From contig CM049309.1 of the NCBI GenBank assembly GCA_026874595.1, forward strand, positions 51,062,079 to 51,126,078: a DNA stretch of 64,000 nt. The letters are read 5' to 3'. The position numbers were made by a program, and so were the translations under genes. The notes under the pieces were generated by a model. That model searched no databases, was not told the DNA's origin, and saw only the letters and a program-made list of their open reading frames with translations. This DNA comes from Sipunculus nudus (Eukaryota; Annelida; Sipuncula; Golfingiida; Sipunculidae). How positions within the stretch are numbered: the stretch's first letter is position 1; each line of letters opens with the position of its first letter. Below, one piece after another: positions 20,256 to 31,984 of the stretch.

Positions 20256-21115
20256 ACATATTTTTATATGTTATTGCCTCCACAAGGAGGGTACATGCGT
20301 TCATCACCGTTCGTGTGCGTGTTTGTGTTTGTTCACAACATAACTCACGCATGGAATCTCATGAATGATTCAAGGCATTTCGGAAATGGGTCAATGAAGA
20401 ATTGATTAGATTTTGGTGTGGAACTGGTGCAGGATCAGGATTCAGGAACATCAAGGAATATTCAAAAATGTAAAGTCACTTATGTACAAATGAATCTGGG
20501 AATATAGGGAAAATAAATGAAAGCAAACACGGCTTTGGGAGCATCCCTCAGTAGGTAACGATCACATGGTGGAGCCTTCCATTCCTAGAATGCAGATTTC
20601 TTGTTATAATTATTTTTTTTATTCTGTCTGTGTTTGCGCTTTTGTGCTGGACCTCTTATATCAGTGATATTGCAATACTGGCCTTTAACAATACTTACTA
20701 GCAAAGGTGACCAGCAATAATTATAGGTGACAGATTTGTACATATGATTTATTCATTTCTTTTCACCTTTCAGCTTAGCTTAAATAAGATTTATTCATTT
20801 TTTTTACCTTTTAGCTAAGCTTAAATTCCGTAGTCGCACAGTCAATAGTCGATCCTACATTATTGCACCGTTCTACCGTTGTTTGCGCTAGCTCTCGAAT
20901 ATGGCCGCCTTTTCAAAACCAACCTTTTTATCGGTAAAATAGTTATAGATCACACATTTACACCTTATATATTTTAAACCTTGACTTTATTTTAAATGCC
21001 GTAGACTCTACAGCATCCCCCCCCCCCCTCATTATCGCTTGATTCGACGGGGAGGTTTACCAGCTGTATCGTTCGACGATTGCACACATAAAATAACATA
21101 TTATTGCCATCATCA
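20256..21115 (+). repeat. 0.83-kb dispersed repeat, copy 2
   Basis: Direct copy of 18000-18830 with few mismatches by eye. It starts TTATTGCCTCCACAAGGAGG after a short TA-rich stretch. Where copy 1 has five Cs before ATTATCGC, this copy has a 12-C run (21017-21028). It is bracketed by 65-bp direct repeats. Confidence 0.85.
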
Positions 21116-21181
21116 TAAAAAATTGTAACTTTTCAAGGAAACACCACATTTCGCATGCGTATGCTTGCAAAATATGTCCCC
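21116..21181 (+). repeat. Right 65-bp direct repeat flanking copy 2
   Basis: Counterpart of 20191-20255; it begins directly after the end of copy 2. Confidence 0.8.
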
Positions 21182-21379
21182 AAAACACCCATGTTTTGCC
21201 TTTAAACAATTCATATACAACGTAATTGAATGGACTACTATCTGTAGAACCCCGGTGCATTGTGTGCTTCACAATTTGAAATCCACAAACCCTACCCAGC
21301 CGAGTGATGAATTAACACACAAACTAGACGACCAGAGGTCGAGCGCTTGCCGGAAATGATGTGGAAACAATCAAATGAA

Positions 21380-22290
21380 TGAGCGTTAACGTAAAGGAAG
21401 AAACGAGCCACAGTTTGTGAAGATAGGACAAATATTGACAAATTTATTATCGAAATAAGATTTCGACGTGTTTTGATGATCTTTGACCTATTTAAAATTA
21501 AACATACAGCTTCAAGATAAGGTATGAGCAAGGTGTGAGTTACAAAGTAATTCCGGCAAAGCTTTGGCCTGTAGAATGCTAAAAATATAAGTCGAGGACT
21601 ACTTATAAACAGACTTACTGACAAAGTGACTCACCTGAGATTACAGATGATTAAATAAGCTTATGGAGAAACTAAAGAATAACAAAATGTGCTATAATTT
21701 ATGTCGGTAAAGTTAATAATTTATGATATATGGCAAAAAATTATATGTTGTAGTGTTTCAATTGGAGCGCCCACTAGCCGCTATTTTCCTGAAAAATGTA
21801 AAATAATTTTCGAGATATTACTGTAAAACATAAGATGTACCAGGTTCAAAAGGATTCCTGCAAAACTGTGGCCTGTAGATAGCTAATTGTAAGATGCGAG
21901 AACCAGTAAGTAGACGAATTAAGGACTCCTTTCAAACAGAAAGACATACTGACAAAGTGACACAAGATTCAGACTAAAGTTTGCTAATTTAGTTTAGGGA
22001 AAAGACCCTCGGAAAGCAATTAAGCCTGAGTTTGTGAAGATTGGACTAATATTGACGAAATTGTGACGAAAATAAAATTTCGACTTTTTTCGATGATCTT
22101 GATCTTTGACCGATATTGACAAAATTCGATAGGATCCGGGCACTTTTGGTTTTCTGTGTATTTTTGAAAGCGATCACTGCAAAAATGTTCACATAGACTG
22201 GAGACAGACAGACAGATATCGTTACAAACAGACATACGGAACTGACCAACAATCGAAGATTTCCGCCAAGCAAAAAATACATGTGAGCTC
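21380..22290. repeat. Two diverged copies of a dispersed repeat module
   Basis: AGTTTGTGAAGATTGGACxAATATTGACxAA and TTTCGACxTxTTTxGATGAT occur at about 21405-21490 and again at 22026-22115. A second block (CAAAACTxTGGCCTGTAGA...ACTGACAAAGTGAC) occurs at 21555-21635 and 21865-21965. The order of blocks differs between copies, so these look like overlapping partial copies. A CAGACAGA tract follows at 22203. Confidence 0.65.
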
Positions 22291-22655
22291 ACAAAGCAAA
22301 GTGTAAATCCATCTCCATGGTTACAAGTCCGTGTTGTGTGGCATGCAAGTATGGTCCAAGTAACCTGTGCAAGCCATGCTCATATTTATAAGGTCAGAAA
22401 AAAAAACATACAGGAAGTTTATAAATATGCAGAGTTCCAACGGAATATTTCTCACACATGGTAGGTGTTAATAGAAAACACACAAAAATATCTATATCAG
22501 CGTTACTGTAGGCCATGGATCGTTGGAAAAAACAACGAAAATATTTGCATCCTCATCAAACTTTACAGTGCAGTTTTCGTCACTACTGAGCCTGGGACTC
22601 TGACTTATCTATAGACTTTCTTATTTCAGAGGGATAAAGAGGCGTTAGACTTAAC
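22291..22655. other. No gene recognised
   Basis: Ordinary AT-rich sequence up to the left terminus of the MITE-like element. Confidence 0.5.
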
Positions 22656-22981
22656 CCAGGGTCTCCCGTGAGGGCGTGGTGTGCCAATTAATCGATAATA
22701 TCAATAATCGGTCGTTTCCTTTCATAAATGATTAAACTTGTTGCATGTTTGCTTAATCGATCACAAACGATTAGGTATACAACATTAAAACCGAATCTTC
22801 AACAGGAAACAAGTGACCTGACCCTTCAACATGACGTACAAGTCAGGCCCTATATATACTCGGTCAATATTTTATTAATATAAATCTATACAATATATTT
22901 CACCGTAATAGAGAAGATACATATTTTTTTTTCTTTCAATTATCCTACCACTAGCCTCTTCCCAGTCCCGGGAGACCCTGG
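22656..22981. mobile_element. MITE-like element, 326 bp
   Basis: CCAGGGTCTCCCG at 22656-22668 is exactly reverse-complementary to CGGGAGACCCTGG at 22969-22981. The interior is AT-rich and has no coding capacity. Size and perfect 13-bp termini fit a miniature inverted-repeat transposable element. The target-site duplication is not obvious, so the family is not assigned. Confidence 0.6.
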
Positions 22982-23699
22982 CGTAATCTCATCAACCGAT
23001 GATACCAAATTCACTGATCCACCTATCCTGCACAAGCAACCCCCCCCCCCAGATGTAGATCCGCCCCGACTCATATACTATAATTGCTGTAATGCTATTG
23101 TTGTTCTTGTCAATTCTAACCCCCACCTTGACCCTCACAGCCTCTCCATCAGATCCCCGATACCTCTCTCTCTCTGTAGTGATTTAATAAAATCCCGCTA
23201 GGTCTCATCTTTTGCTGCTCTTATACAGAAGATCATCGCTCTGTGGATCAATCTAGTCCGTTTATTGATGTAACACTGTTTTTTTATCCATCGTTGGTGT
23301 GACAGCACTCTGATCTGAAGAGGCCCCTCCCTCCCTTCTTTACCGAGATCTTTGATCCACCCCTTTCTTATACGCAGAGGTTATTTGATACAATGGGCCC
23401 ATGCTGTCGATTTATTCTTGATCAATCACCATGTTACACCACATCCTCTCTCAAGTTCAAGAACCTCCCCAAGCACACACAAGACCATTGTATATAATGC
23501 GATAGATAATGATTTGTAGGTAATAATTAAATTCATTACTGTTTCTAAACCGTCCCAAATCTGTCACCTCCATGAACTTTATAAGCCCCCCCCCCCCCCC
23601 ACGGCAAGGTCCGCCCCTGCTTCTTGAGATGAATATATATTATACAAGAACGACTGATGCTATATCCGATATTTTGCTACTGCATAGCTCTTAACTTTA
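22982..23699. other. No gene; C-rich patches
   Basis: Contains C runs at 23041-23050 and 23586-23600, and short GATCCGCCCC/GGTCCGCCCC motifs that resemble the array beginning near 23700. It is probably the decayed edge of that array. Confidence 0.5.
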
Positions 23700-24190
23700 T
23701 ATATAACAACCACCACCATCCCGGTTCAATAGACCACGGATCCGCCCCTTTTATATCAACGTTGATTGTGAACGTTTTGCTGACTTTTGTAATCCATCAC
23801 GGAGTGACATCACCATCACCTTTATGTAGAACAACAACACCCTCCCCTATACACAGTCTACGGATCCGCCCGTATTATATAAACATGACGGTATTGGTGC
23901 CGCCTTGCTGAATTTTGTAATACATCGCGGAGTGACATCACCATGACCTTTTTATAGACCAACAACCCCCCCCCCCCCCCCATTTACAATGACTACGGAT
24001 CCACCCCATTATATAAACATGACGGTATTGGTGCCGCCTTGCTAACTTTTGTAATACATCGGGGATTGAAATCCCCCCCCCCCTATATATAGACTACGGA
24101 TCCTCCCCTATTATATTACATGACGATATTGGTGCCGTCTCACTGACTTTTGTAATACATCGCTGAGTGATATCGCCATGACCTTTACTG
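23700..24190. repeat. Tandem repeat, about 100-135 bp units, 4 copies
   Basis: TACGGATCC(G/A/T)CCCC-like anchors at about 23735, 23859, 23994 and 24094 are each followed by ATTATATxAACATGACGxTATTG, GTGCCGxCTxGCTGA and TTTTGTAATACATCGxGGA. Two units include long C runs (23966-23981 and 24073-24083) that change unit length. Confidence 0.9.
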
Positions 24191-25224
24191 GTAATCGAAT
24201 CAAAGAGACATGGATTTATCCTGTAGGGAGCGGTCATAAATACAGACACTGTCAAGTTCCGTGTATAACCCGACATTTGTAGATGGTCCTAACACGCATT
24301 GGGCAGGCATTTTAATGAACATCAAGTACTCACCGTGTCTCAGGTTCAACTTAGGGTCATTACGTTGTTATTATTTCTTGCAATTGTTATCACATAATCC
24401 TGTACATAGACAGATGCTTTGGAATACAATGCAAAATCAATTAATTAAAGGGACGTCTTGAAACTGGTGATCCTTCAAGAAATCTATTTACATTTTCTTT
24501 TATTTAATTAAGTTTCGTAAAATTGATTTCAAAACTCGTCTTAACCAGCGCCGACTGATCATGTTGAATTAACTTATCTCATTACAGATCCCAGCTGAAT
24601 ACCCTTAATTCCGACAAGCAACTAGCCACATCCGTGTTTTATTCTGTATCAAAAATGGCCTCCGTGAGTGGTTTTAAAAAGATCACGGAAATTCGACAAC
24701 AGGATGGTACTCTGGGGGCAGTATAAAGTTGTGAATCGTTCTACGGGAAGAGTTTGGTGGCCATTATCTTCCAAGATGTTACAGGAGGAATGCTGTGGGT
24801 ATATCCGCGCCCTCATCCGCAAATAACAGTAGGATGAACTTTTTCAAACAGGTAAGCGGCCGTGGTCGTATAAGCGTAACCGTTTAGGAGTGCAGTCCCG
24901 TGCAATACGACGGGACGACCTGACCCTCCAAAAATACGTGTAACACCTTTAAAGGTACGCCAATCACCTACCCTTTGAAAAAGAATTTATAAATAAATGT
25001 GATTTCTGACTTCCTCTGTGTATATATTAATGATATAAGGGTAATTTTGGTTGTGGAAAGTTCTTATACGGCTTTGTTGAGGTATGTGTGAACTTTTTTT
25101 TTATCAACAACATGTTTGTTAACACAGCAATGTTGACAGACAGGAAAAAAATGTAAGGTTGCATATACGCAGAGGCAGAAAGGTCATTTGTTGCAAAATG
25201 CCATTTGCAAGGCCTTGGCATAAC
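24191..25224. other. No gene supported
   Basis: ATGGCCTCC followed by GTGAGTGG (from 24652) and CAAACAG|GTAAGC near 24850 look like exon/donor junctions, but no acceptor-bounded coding segment supports them. An ATG frame from 24652 is only 23 codons. Confidence 0.4.
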
Positions 25225-25425
25225 TGACTTGCTGCAAGATGCCCTTGTTGAATATGGTTTGATTATTTTGGCGGGCCCAAATTATAAACATGTTGATATA
25301 CACAAAAAAAGAAGCCTGTTTGCGGTTATATCCACGTTTTCTGGGCTATTTATATGAAAGCTCCAAGGGATTACCTTTAGTTAATAAAGATCAGATAGGT
25401 GATAGGGCCCCTTTAATATCTGGCA
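25225..25425 (+). repeat. Dispersed repeat family R1, copy A
   Basis: Ends AGGGCCCCTTTAATATCTGG. It shares, in order, GAxGxCCTTGTTGAAT, TTGGCGGxCC, AAGAAGCCTGTTTG and a polypyrimidine ...TATGAAAGxTCCAAGGGATTAC block with copies near 37370, 45225 and 48740. Non-coding. Confidence 0.7.
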
Positions 25426-25539
25426 CTAAATTCCATTGACTGATCCGAACCTTAGATTCTTTACCTATAGATTCTTATGTGAGTCAAAAAACCCTCCTAC
25501 CACTGAATATATTGCCATTTTCTTGCATATTATTCTGCC

Positions 25540-25929
25540 AACTTGCAATCTGCTATCAACTTACTGAGTTAGATTTGCCAGCTACTTTCTACACCCAAAT
25601 TCTACCATTAGATTAACTCGCTTCATTCTACCCCGAAACTCTACCATTATTTTTGCGTGCTGCATTCTAACCCAAAATTCAACCATTATTTTTGCCTGCT
25701 GCATTCTATCCCAAAATTCTATCATTAGATTAGTCTGCTTCATTCATCTACTCCCAATTCTATTGTAAGGTCTACCCACTGCATATTACTAGCAAACTAT
25801 ATCCTTAGATCTGTCTGCTACAATTCACCACTTAATTCAACCGTAAATTTGACTGCTGCATTCTATCAAATTCTACTATTAGCTTTGCCTGCTGCATTCT
25901 ACTTCCAGATTCTATGGTTCGGTTTGTCA
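25540..25929. repeat. Degenerate minisatellite, about 38-50 bp units, left part
   Basis: Units of the form CTGCATTCTA..CCAAAATTCTACCATTA..TTTGCCTG repeat about nine times with heavy divergence. The array resumes beyond 26115 after an insertion. Confidence 0.8.
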
Positions 25930-26114
25930 AAAATTTATAGAATAAAGGCGGGATAAAAAGAATACAATTTTAATATATTTTAATGAATTGAGTGGACAAC
26001 TTAGACCAGTCCACCTACTGGACCGGACCGCCTACAGCTCGACCGGACCAGGACCGGACTGCTCATGAGAAGGACCGAACCACCATCGGGTGGTCCGTTC
26101 CGGTCCGCACCTCT
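25930..26114 (-). mobile_element. Insertion within the minisatellite, hAT-like right end
   Basis: About 185 bases unlike the array interrupt it. The right edge reads on the minus strand TAGAGGTGCGGACCGGAACG, similar to terminal motifs of hAT-type elements, and GGACCGG/CCGGTCC palindromic motifs fill its right half. The left edge shows no matching terminus, so it may be a truncated element. The family assignment is tentative. Confidence 0.4.
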
Positions 26115-26440
26115 ATGATCGGCCTGCTGCATTCTGCAACTTAAAATTCAAAATTCTATGGTTCGCTTTGTCCACTGCATTCCGCCAACAATGGATATTG
26201 TTAGACAATACCATTCTACCACCAAATTTCATCATTAAATTTGTAATACCAGCATAGGTTGCACAGATAATTCTTACCATCGCACTATATTCCGATATTA
26301 CAATGCTTGATTCTATAAGCCATTCTCTAATTCTAAATCCTATTTCGCATGCAGACGAAATGCACAGCAGTTCGTGCATTGTATACAAAAGACATTTTAG
26401 TCAATTCTAATATTGCAAACTAAATAATTTCACTGAATTC
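26115..26440. repeat. Degenerate minisatellite, right part
   Basis: CTGCATTCTGCAACTTAAAA, TCCACTGCATTCCGCCAACA and further units continue the array begun near 25540, becoming less recognisable by 26440. Confidence 0.65.
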
Positions 26441-28985
26441 TACGCCGTACCTTCTTATCATAAAAGCTCTGGATTCTTCAACATATTCTTAATAAATGCC
26501 ACCCTTAGTTATGAAACCTTATTTCATGCACCCTTTAAATAAACCATTAAAAACTGTATGCGTTAGAAGCAACGCACCTATAGACAAATCGATAATATTT
26601 ATTCAAATTATTATTCAAATATGGTTTGACTTTCAAATCAGGATAAAAACAAATGACAGGAATAGCTAAATAAGCAAGAATATAATGCTCATAGTGAAAA
26701 AAAGCTGATTGATCGTATGGTTGGTTCCCGTGGGAATTTACACAAGCTGTCAACTAGTAACATCTTTCTTTTAGTCCCGCGGTCCCAATGCCCCGTGCAG
26801 ATCAGTGGTCTGTCAGTCTTGCAGTCGGCCTGCCTATCCAGGTAGAGTTCGTATATTACCTGATGTACGGTACAGGACTGTTCATCCACATATACGCTGC
26901 GGCAAATGGCATGTAATTAAGCCTCCCTCCGTGTGGATGGACTTTAGTAGGTCCACAGAGTGCAAACCCATCGACAAATATTTAAGCTTCCACACATGGT
27001 GAGGAGAGGCTTATAAAGGGGGGGGGGGGGTTGCATTGATCGCTCGGTTAATTCATGAAAAGGACTGATTTTCTGTAATATCACCTTTGAGACCCGAATG
27101 ACCAGACAATCTCATATATGTGACACAACGTGTGGGTGTGAAGACACCGTAGAGTGTACACGGTACCCTTATGTAAGGCCTTTTGTTGCCGTGATCGTCT
27201 GTTTGTACACAGCGATAAAGCGAATATTAAGACCTTTGTTCAGACCGTCCCGGTATTCGTCTAAATGATGTCCGGTTTCAAGGCAAAATAATAGAAATCA
27301 GATGTGTCAAGAATTTGCCGCATTTATTATACCTTCATTTCTGTGGCTGAATTCTGAAATAACATAATATGTCAGAGTATTACTTGATCTTAGATATAAT
27401 CAAACGAATCAACCCTCACAGGGCGCACTACCTGCTCTGCACTCCCGAGTCAGCGGAAATCTTACGCTTCTAAAGAAGCTACTGATATACGATACAGGAA
27501 GTAGGCCTATAGTTAAAGCGCTGTGTAAAGAGAGTATATCTGCTCCACAAGCAAATCGTTTACGATTTGAGAACACTGCCAATCATAATCTCCAAAATCT
27601 GCACAAATTAATTATCCCGAAAAGGCAAAATTTTACTAAAATCAACTGACAAGGTATTAGATAACACACATCGACCAAATTCTGTTGGATCCTAATCTGA
27701 ATAGTATATCAGCTGGAAAAAAATAAGTTATTTCATTCATGCTAAGGGCGGCCCGCGCCGCTTCTGTATATGTAATTTGTATGGCCTTGGCACCACAGGC
27801 AAGAAACACCTACCCGGACGCCACCGTGGACCATTGGCTGCCACGTATTGTCCCTCAGAACGAAACCGAAAGACCCCAGAGTCGTTAAAACTGAAGCTAA
27901 TTATGGTATGGTTTTCTCAACATGTAGACAAGATGGGTTTAAAAACAGGAAGCAGAAAAAGAGAAGAAAAAAAATTGTTTTATGGCTAACTGTAACTCCC
28001 AGTGAAGAATATTGCTTCAACTCTTTTCTTTTTTTTTTCTTTTTTTTTTTGCTTCAGCTTTAGCAAAATTAAAGAACATAATAGGTATGGGCACGGGTTT
28101 TGTTGTGAAAACTGAACATTTCTGGACACAGGCATCTAGGATATAAGTGTAAGACTGGACTGTAACCTGCCATCATTTGAGGTGACACATTTTTAAGAAA
28201 GATATGATTTATAATTAAATGCTTCCCTGAACAAATTAGAGTGTATGCGTTGGGGGAGGGGCGGTTGGAGCCTAAGGCCTGTCTGGTCATTTAATTGATT
28301 TAACGGTTAACCTGAAGCCATAGCGGGAGTTTGTCTGCGCAGTGATTTATGGGTCACAGTGGTATATTATCAGCATTTGCGCATGCGTGATAAAGAAACC
28401 CTCGGGTATAACTCTTATAATCAGAGCAGCAGTAAAGCGTATTCGGTCAAGTAACCCCTTGAACAGCACTTTCATAACGAATGTTTGCCAAGATGTGACA
28501 TAACATTCCTCATTAATCATAGCATGGAAACACCAATTTTTAAGCATGAAGATTTATAAAGAATATGCTTGAATAAAAGAATTCATTTTTATCAAGAATC
28601 GTACCAGACTTCTTTTTTAATTGAATAATGTCATTTTTAAACTAATACATCGCAATTCCATATTTAGTGCAAAATAATCTTCTCTGGGTATAAAATGAAA
28701 TAACTAATAATGAAATTTTGAAATATTGGAAGATTAAACAGTAAGAATTCGTCCCTGCAAATTTTCGACCGCAAGAAATCAATATCATTTTGAAAATCGC
28801 TAATTTATTTTTTTTAATGTGCACACTCTTTTTCTTGCCCAAAAACTTCCAACAATTAATATATATTTATCTGGCCATTCAATATGAAATGTTTTTTTTT
28901 TCATGACGTCTTAAAGCTCCAATCCAGCATCCTACTGATGTGTAAATGGTAATATTTAAACCAATGTTATTTTCAAATGTTTTGA
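26441..28985. other. No gene recognised
   Basis: AT-rich sequence with a 13-G run at 27018-27030 and a T-rich tract at about 28026-28052. Open frames here (up to about 71 codons) carry no recognised domain. Confidence 0.45.
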
Positions 28986-28989
28986 CAGT

Positions 28990-29330
28990 TTCCTAAAAAA
29001 AAATTTTAGCCGAGTTCACACCAAAGTTACACTTGTACTTTGCTATCTAATCATCTGGCTTAACATTTTGAGAAAATAAAAAGCAAGAAAAATAGCAAGA
29101 AGAAATAACTATGAAGACAACGGGTATCCTTGTCGGACTCCGGGATACCGAAAAATATTCAATGTCTATCACTGTCCCACTAACATTAAGATCCAACAAT
29201 TTAACGAAATTAATGAATTGTTTAGAAACAATGCATTGTTATATGAAGTCTACTGTGGTATAGAAGAGCCCAGGAAAAGACAATTTCCATAAACGTTATT
29301 GGTGGTAGATTGAAAAGCAGACGACAAGTC
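28990..29330 (-). pseudogene. LINE ORF2 fragment: central reverse-transcriptase block
   Basis: The minus-strand translation contains RYPGVRQGYPLSS then LFLLAIF near 29070-29160. This corresponds to the conserved GVRQGCPLSP..LF block of LINE reverse transcriptases. Upstream, in another frame, FINFVKLLDLNVSG...VIDIEYF fits the preceding segment. Stops and a frameshift are present. The downstream YADD block is missing, so the copy is truncated or rearranged. Confidence 0.75.
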
Positions 29331-29607
29331 ATCTTGGTGTGTCTGTTATAGGGCAGCATGTGGTTGGCTTTGAAAAGGTCGAAGGAAGCGTCCTTTGTAA
29401 TTCACAGGTAGGAGCTGTCAATATCAGCTTGTTGAAGTATAGCTCAACACTTCTAAGCCTGCACAGAAAATCGTTTTGTCTGGTCGTTCCTCTGAAGCTG
29501 TCCCACACAGGAACGTGCTAGGATTTCCCATGCTATCAATTTTAAACCTTAGGATTTCACGAATCTGGGTGAAATTTGAAGAAATTGTGAAAACATCACA
29601 CGGTGAA

Positions 29608-29675
29608 AGGTCTGCAACACTTATAGTGCCCTGACAACACTTATAGTTCCCTGACAAAATGCACTTATAGTACCC
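29608..29675. repeat. Short tandem repeat, 20-24 bp, 3 units
   Basis: ACAACACTTATAGTGCCCTG is followed by ACAACACTTATAGTTCCCTG and a longer diverged third unit. Confidence 0.85.
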
Positions 29676-30426
29676 CGCGAGACCAAAAAGAAGACAAGAG
29701 CTGTCTGCATTCTGTGACGTATTCTCAGCAGACCATGCAACAAAAATATTAAAACTCATTTTTAGTGTCTATCTGCACTTTATAGGAGATTTCGTGAATG
29801 CTATGAACAAAATCAACAAAAATAGGATAAAAAATAACGACATCAAGTCGCCGACTCCTCGCCATTGTTTTCATCAAATTATATAGATAAATGCTAAACA
29901 GTGGAAGTTAAATGACAATGTAAACTAGAACCGGACTAGTAGAGCCGATCACTCCGCCAAAGCAGACATCCCTACTTGTTCCGGTCGTGTGCCCGGATAC
30001 ATTTTCAGGATGTTTTATGTGTGTATCTGTCGTCAGACAAACTAACGCATACACTTACAGACAGACACACTAAAACGTGATCTCCTAAGGTGAGGTAACT
30101 AGTAGTATCTACACGGCAGTCGGGCTGGCGTAAAAACCTGCTAAAGCGGGCCTCCTATCTACCGATTTATTGGCCGATTTTTGCCGGCCAATTTTTGCTG
30201 ATCAGAAAATACTGTAAGACCGGAAGATGTGAGAGGTTGCTGGGAATTGTTTTCGGTACTTGTGATGACTGAACCGAAAACGAAATCGGGCTATCAATTA
30301 GCTTTGTTTCATCATTTCTGACGATAACTGAAATCCAGATGATGAAACAAAAGTTATAAAAATGGTCAGAATAATCTGGTAATGCGCACACGATATCGGC
30401 ATGTGTGCGGGTACTCGCCAGCCGGT
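29676..30426. other. No gene recognised
   Basis: No coding or RNA feature supported before the 1.56-kb tandem unit. Confidence 0.5.
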
Positions 30427-31984
30427 TGGTGACCGACTTAACTGTATGAACTTTTCGCCTAAATAAGAAAGTTGCTCCCACAAAATAGAAAATAAATGTG
30501 ACTAAGATTCCCAATGACCATCTTCGTGTTAAAGCATCGCGAGAAGACAAACATTTCGAGAATACCTCATAGGGAATGAATATACATCCGATTCTTCTTT
30601 ATTAGATCGTTCAGGATATGCACGGTTAGAAACTTATATACAACTTTACATGTAAGGTTATAAATCTCAGGTTGGCTAAATAAAGCAAGTACAGCCGCAC
30701 TGTGCTGTCTCTGCAATCCCCACACGGGACATATATGTATTCGTGGTTAAAGTCTCTTTAGTATAACAGATATTAGCTTGAAGCTTCTGATCCCATGTAC
30801 AACTTCTTGCAAGTCATGTTTTCTTTATATTCATTTCGCCGTTTGTGCACAAACGGAAACCGGCATGCAAAAAGCTGAATGCCTGCTGGCACAACTCCAT
30901 GCGTTTTTTCCATCAGTCGCTCCGGGTATCTTGTGGTACCGGCAACAATCGCAACTTGTAGCGACTTGTTTGGCCGTATACAAACTCTTCATGCCGACCC
31001 GTGCAATAAGGATCTTACCTCATTTTAATAGTTTACACCCATTTTAATCCGCATTCCGCATGCGGGATCAGCATTCCGTATATATAAGGAATCTATGCTG
31101 TCGTGTCACATAATTAGAAAGAATATAAAAAAAATTATTTAATACAGCATTAAAAGAAGCAGCTGAAACTGTCAGTATTTAAACAGTGAAACACACCCCC
31201 TCTTTTTCTAATTATATCTATATTTCAGGAGCTTTAGATGATAAGTATACGCTTGCTTGGTTCATGAGACTTGTCATATATCTGCCCTAATACATATAAT
31301 GGTAAAGTACTGTGTAACTACATGTGCTTTGTGGAGTGAATAACGTTTTTCGACATTTCCCATGATCCTCTGTTGATTGAGCTTCTCAAATCATTATTGA
31401 ATTATTTTAAATTTTTTTAATTAAAACAGAATAATTCAGATGAGAAGCAGGTTAACAAATCAACTCAAATACAATGGCGCTTCACTGGCAGAATTGCTGC
31501 AAGCACCTTAACATCCACCGTCACGCGCATCAAATGTAAAAACAAGAAGATAATCCGGAAAGTAAAGAAAGGACAGTTGATGTCATTCAAATATTTTTAT
31601 TGCAGTCATGACACTGACGTTCTTCATAAATTATTCACTTCCACGCCTCAAAATCTGTTCTCGTCCCTAGAGATGTTGCCAGAAGTCTTTTATCACCTTC
31701 CTCAGTGTGTGAAGTCATAACACTGGTGCCTTTTGTACGTGCCGGTCTCGTGGAACTTTGGTTTCTCTTTAATTATTGAGAGATTTTAGCCATTGAAGAT
31801 TTTCGTAAAACAAACAACTTGGACGATGGAACTGAACATTTAAAGGTTAAATAATCGAACATTAGCTTAATTAAGCTGCCCATCGTTGGAGAGGTGGATT
31901 AATTTCGCGTTCAGAATAGTATATGTTATTATCAGGGGCAGAAATTTCCCGGTTGCCGATGGAATTCACAAAGCAGTATAATGT
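30427..31984 (+). repeat. 1.56-kb tandem duplication, copy 1
   Basis: Aligns end to end with 31985-33538 at a constant offset of about 1558 bases. Matching anchors include CCATCTTCGTGTTA, GTGTCACATAATTAGAAAGA, AAAACAAGAAGATAATCCGG and ATCAGGGGCAGAAA. Both copies carry CCGCATGCGG, a 10-bp palindrome, followed about 20 bases later by TATATAAGGAATC. No open frame is conserved between the copies, so this is a non-coding segmental duplication or a dimer of an unknown element. Confidence 0.92.

Noticed and set aside
24652..24860. Possible first exon (ATGGCCTCC|GTGAGTGG, and CAAACAG|GTAAGC)
   Set aside because: Only donor-like motifs. No downstream exon or conserved peptide supports it.
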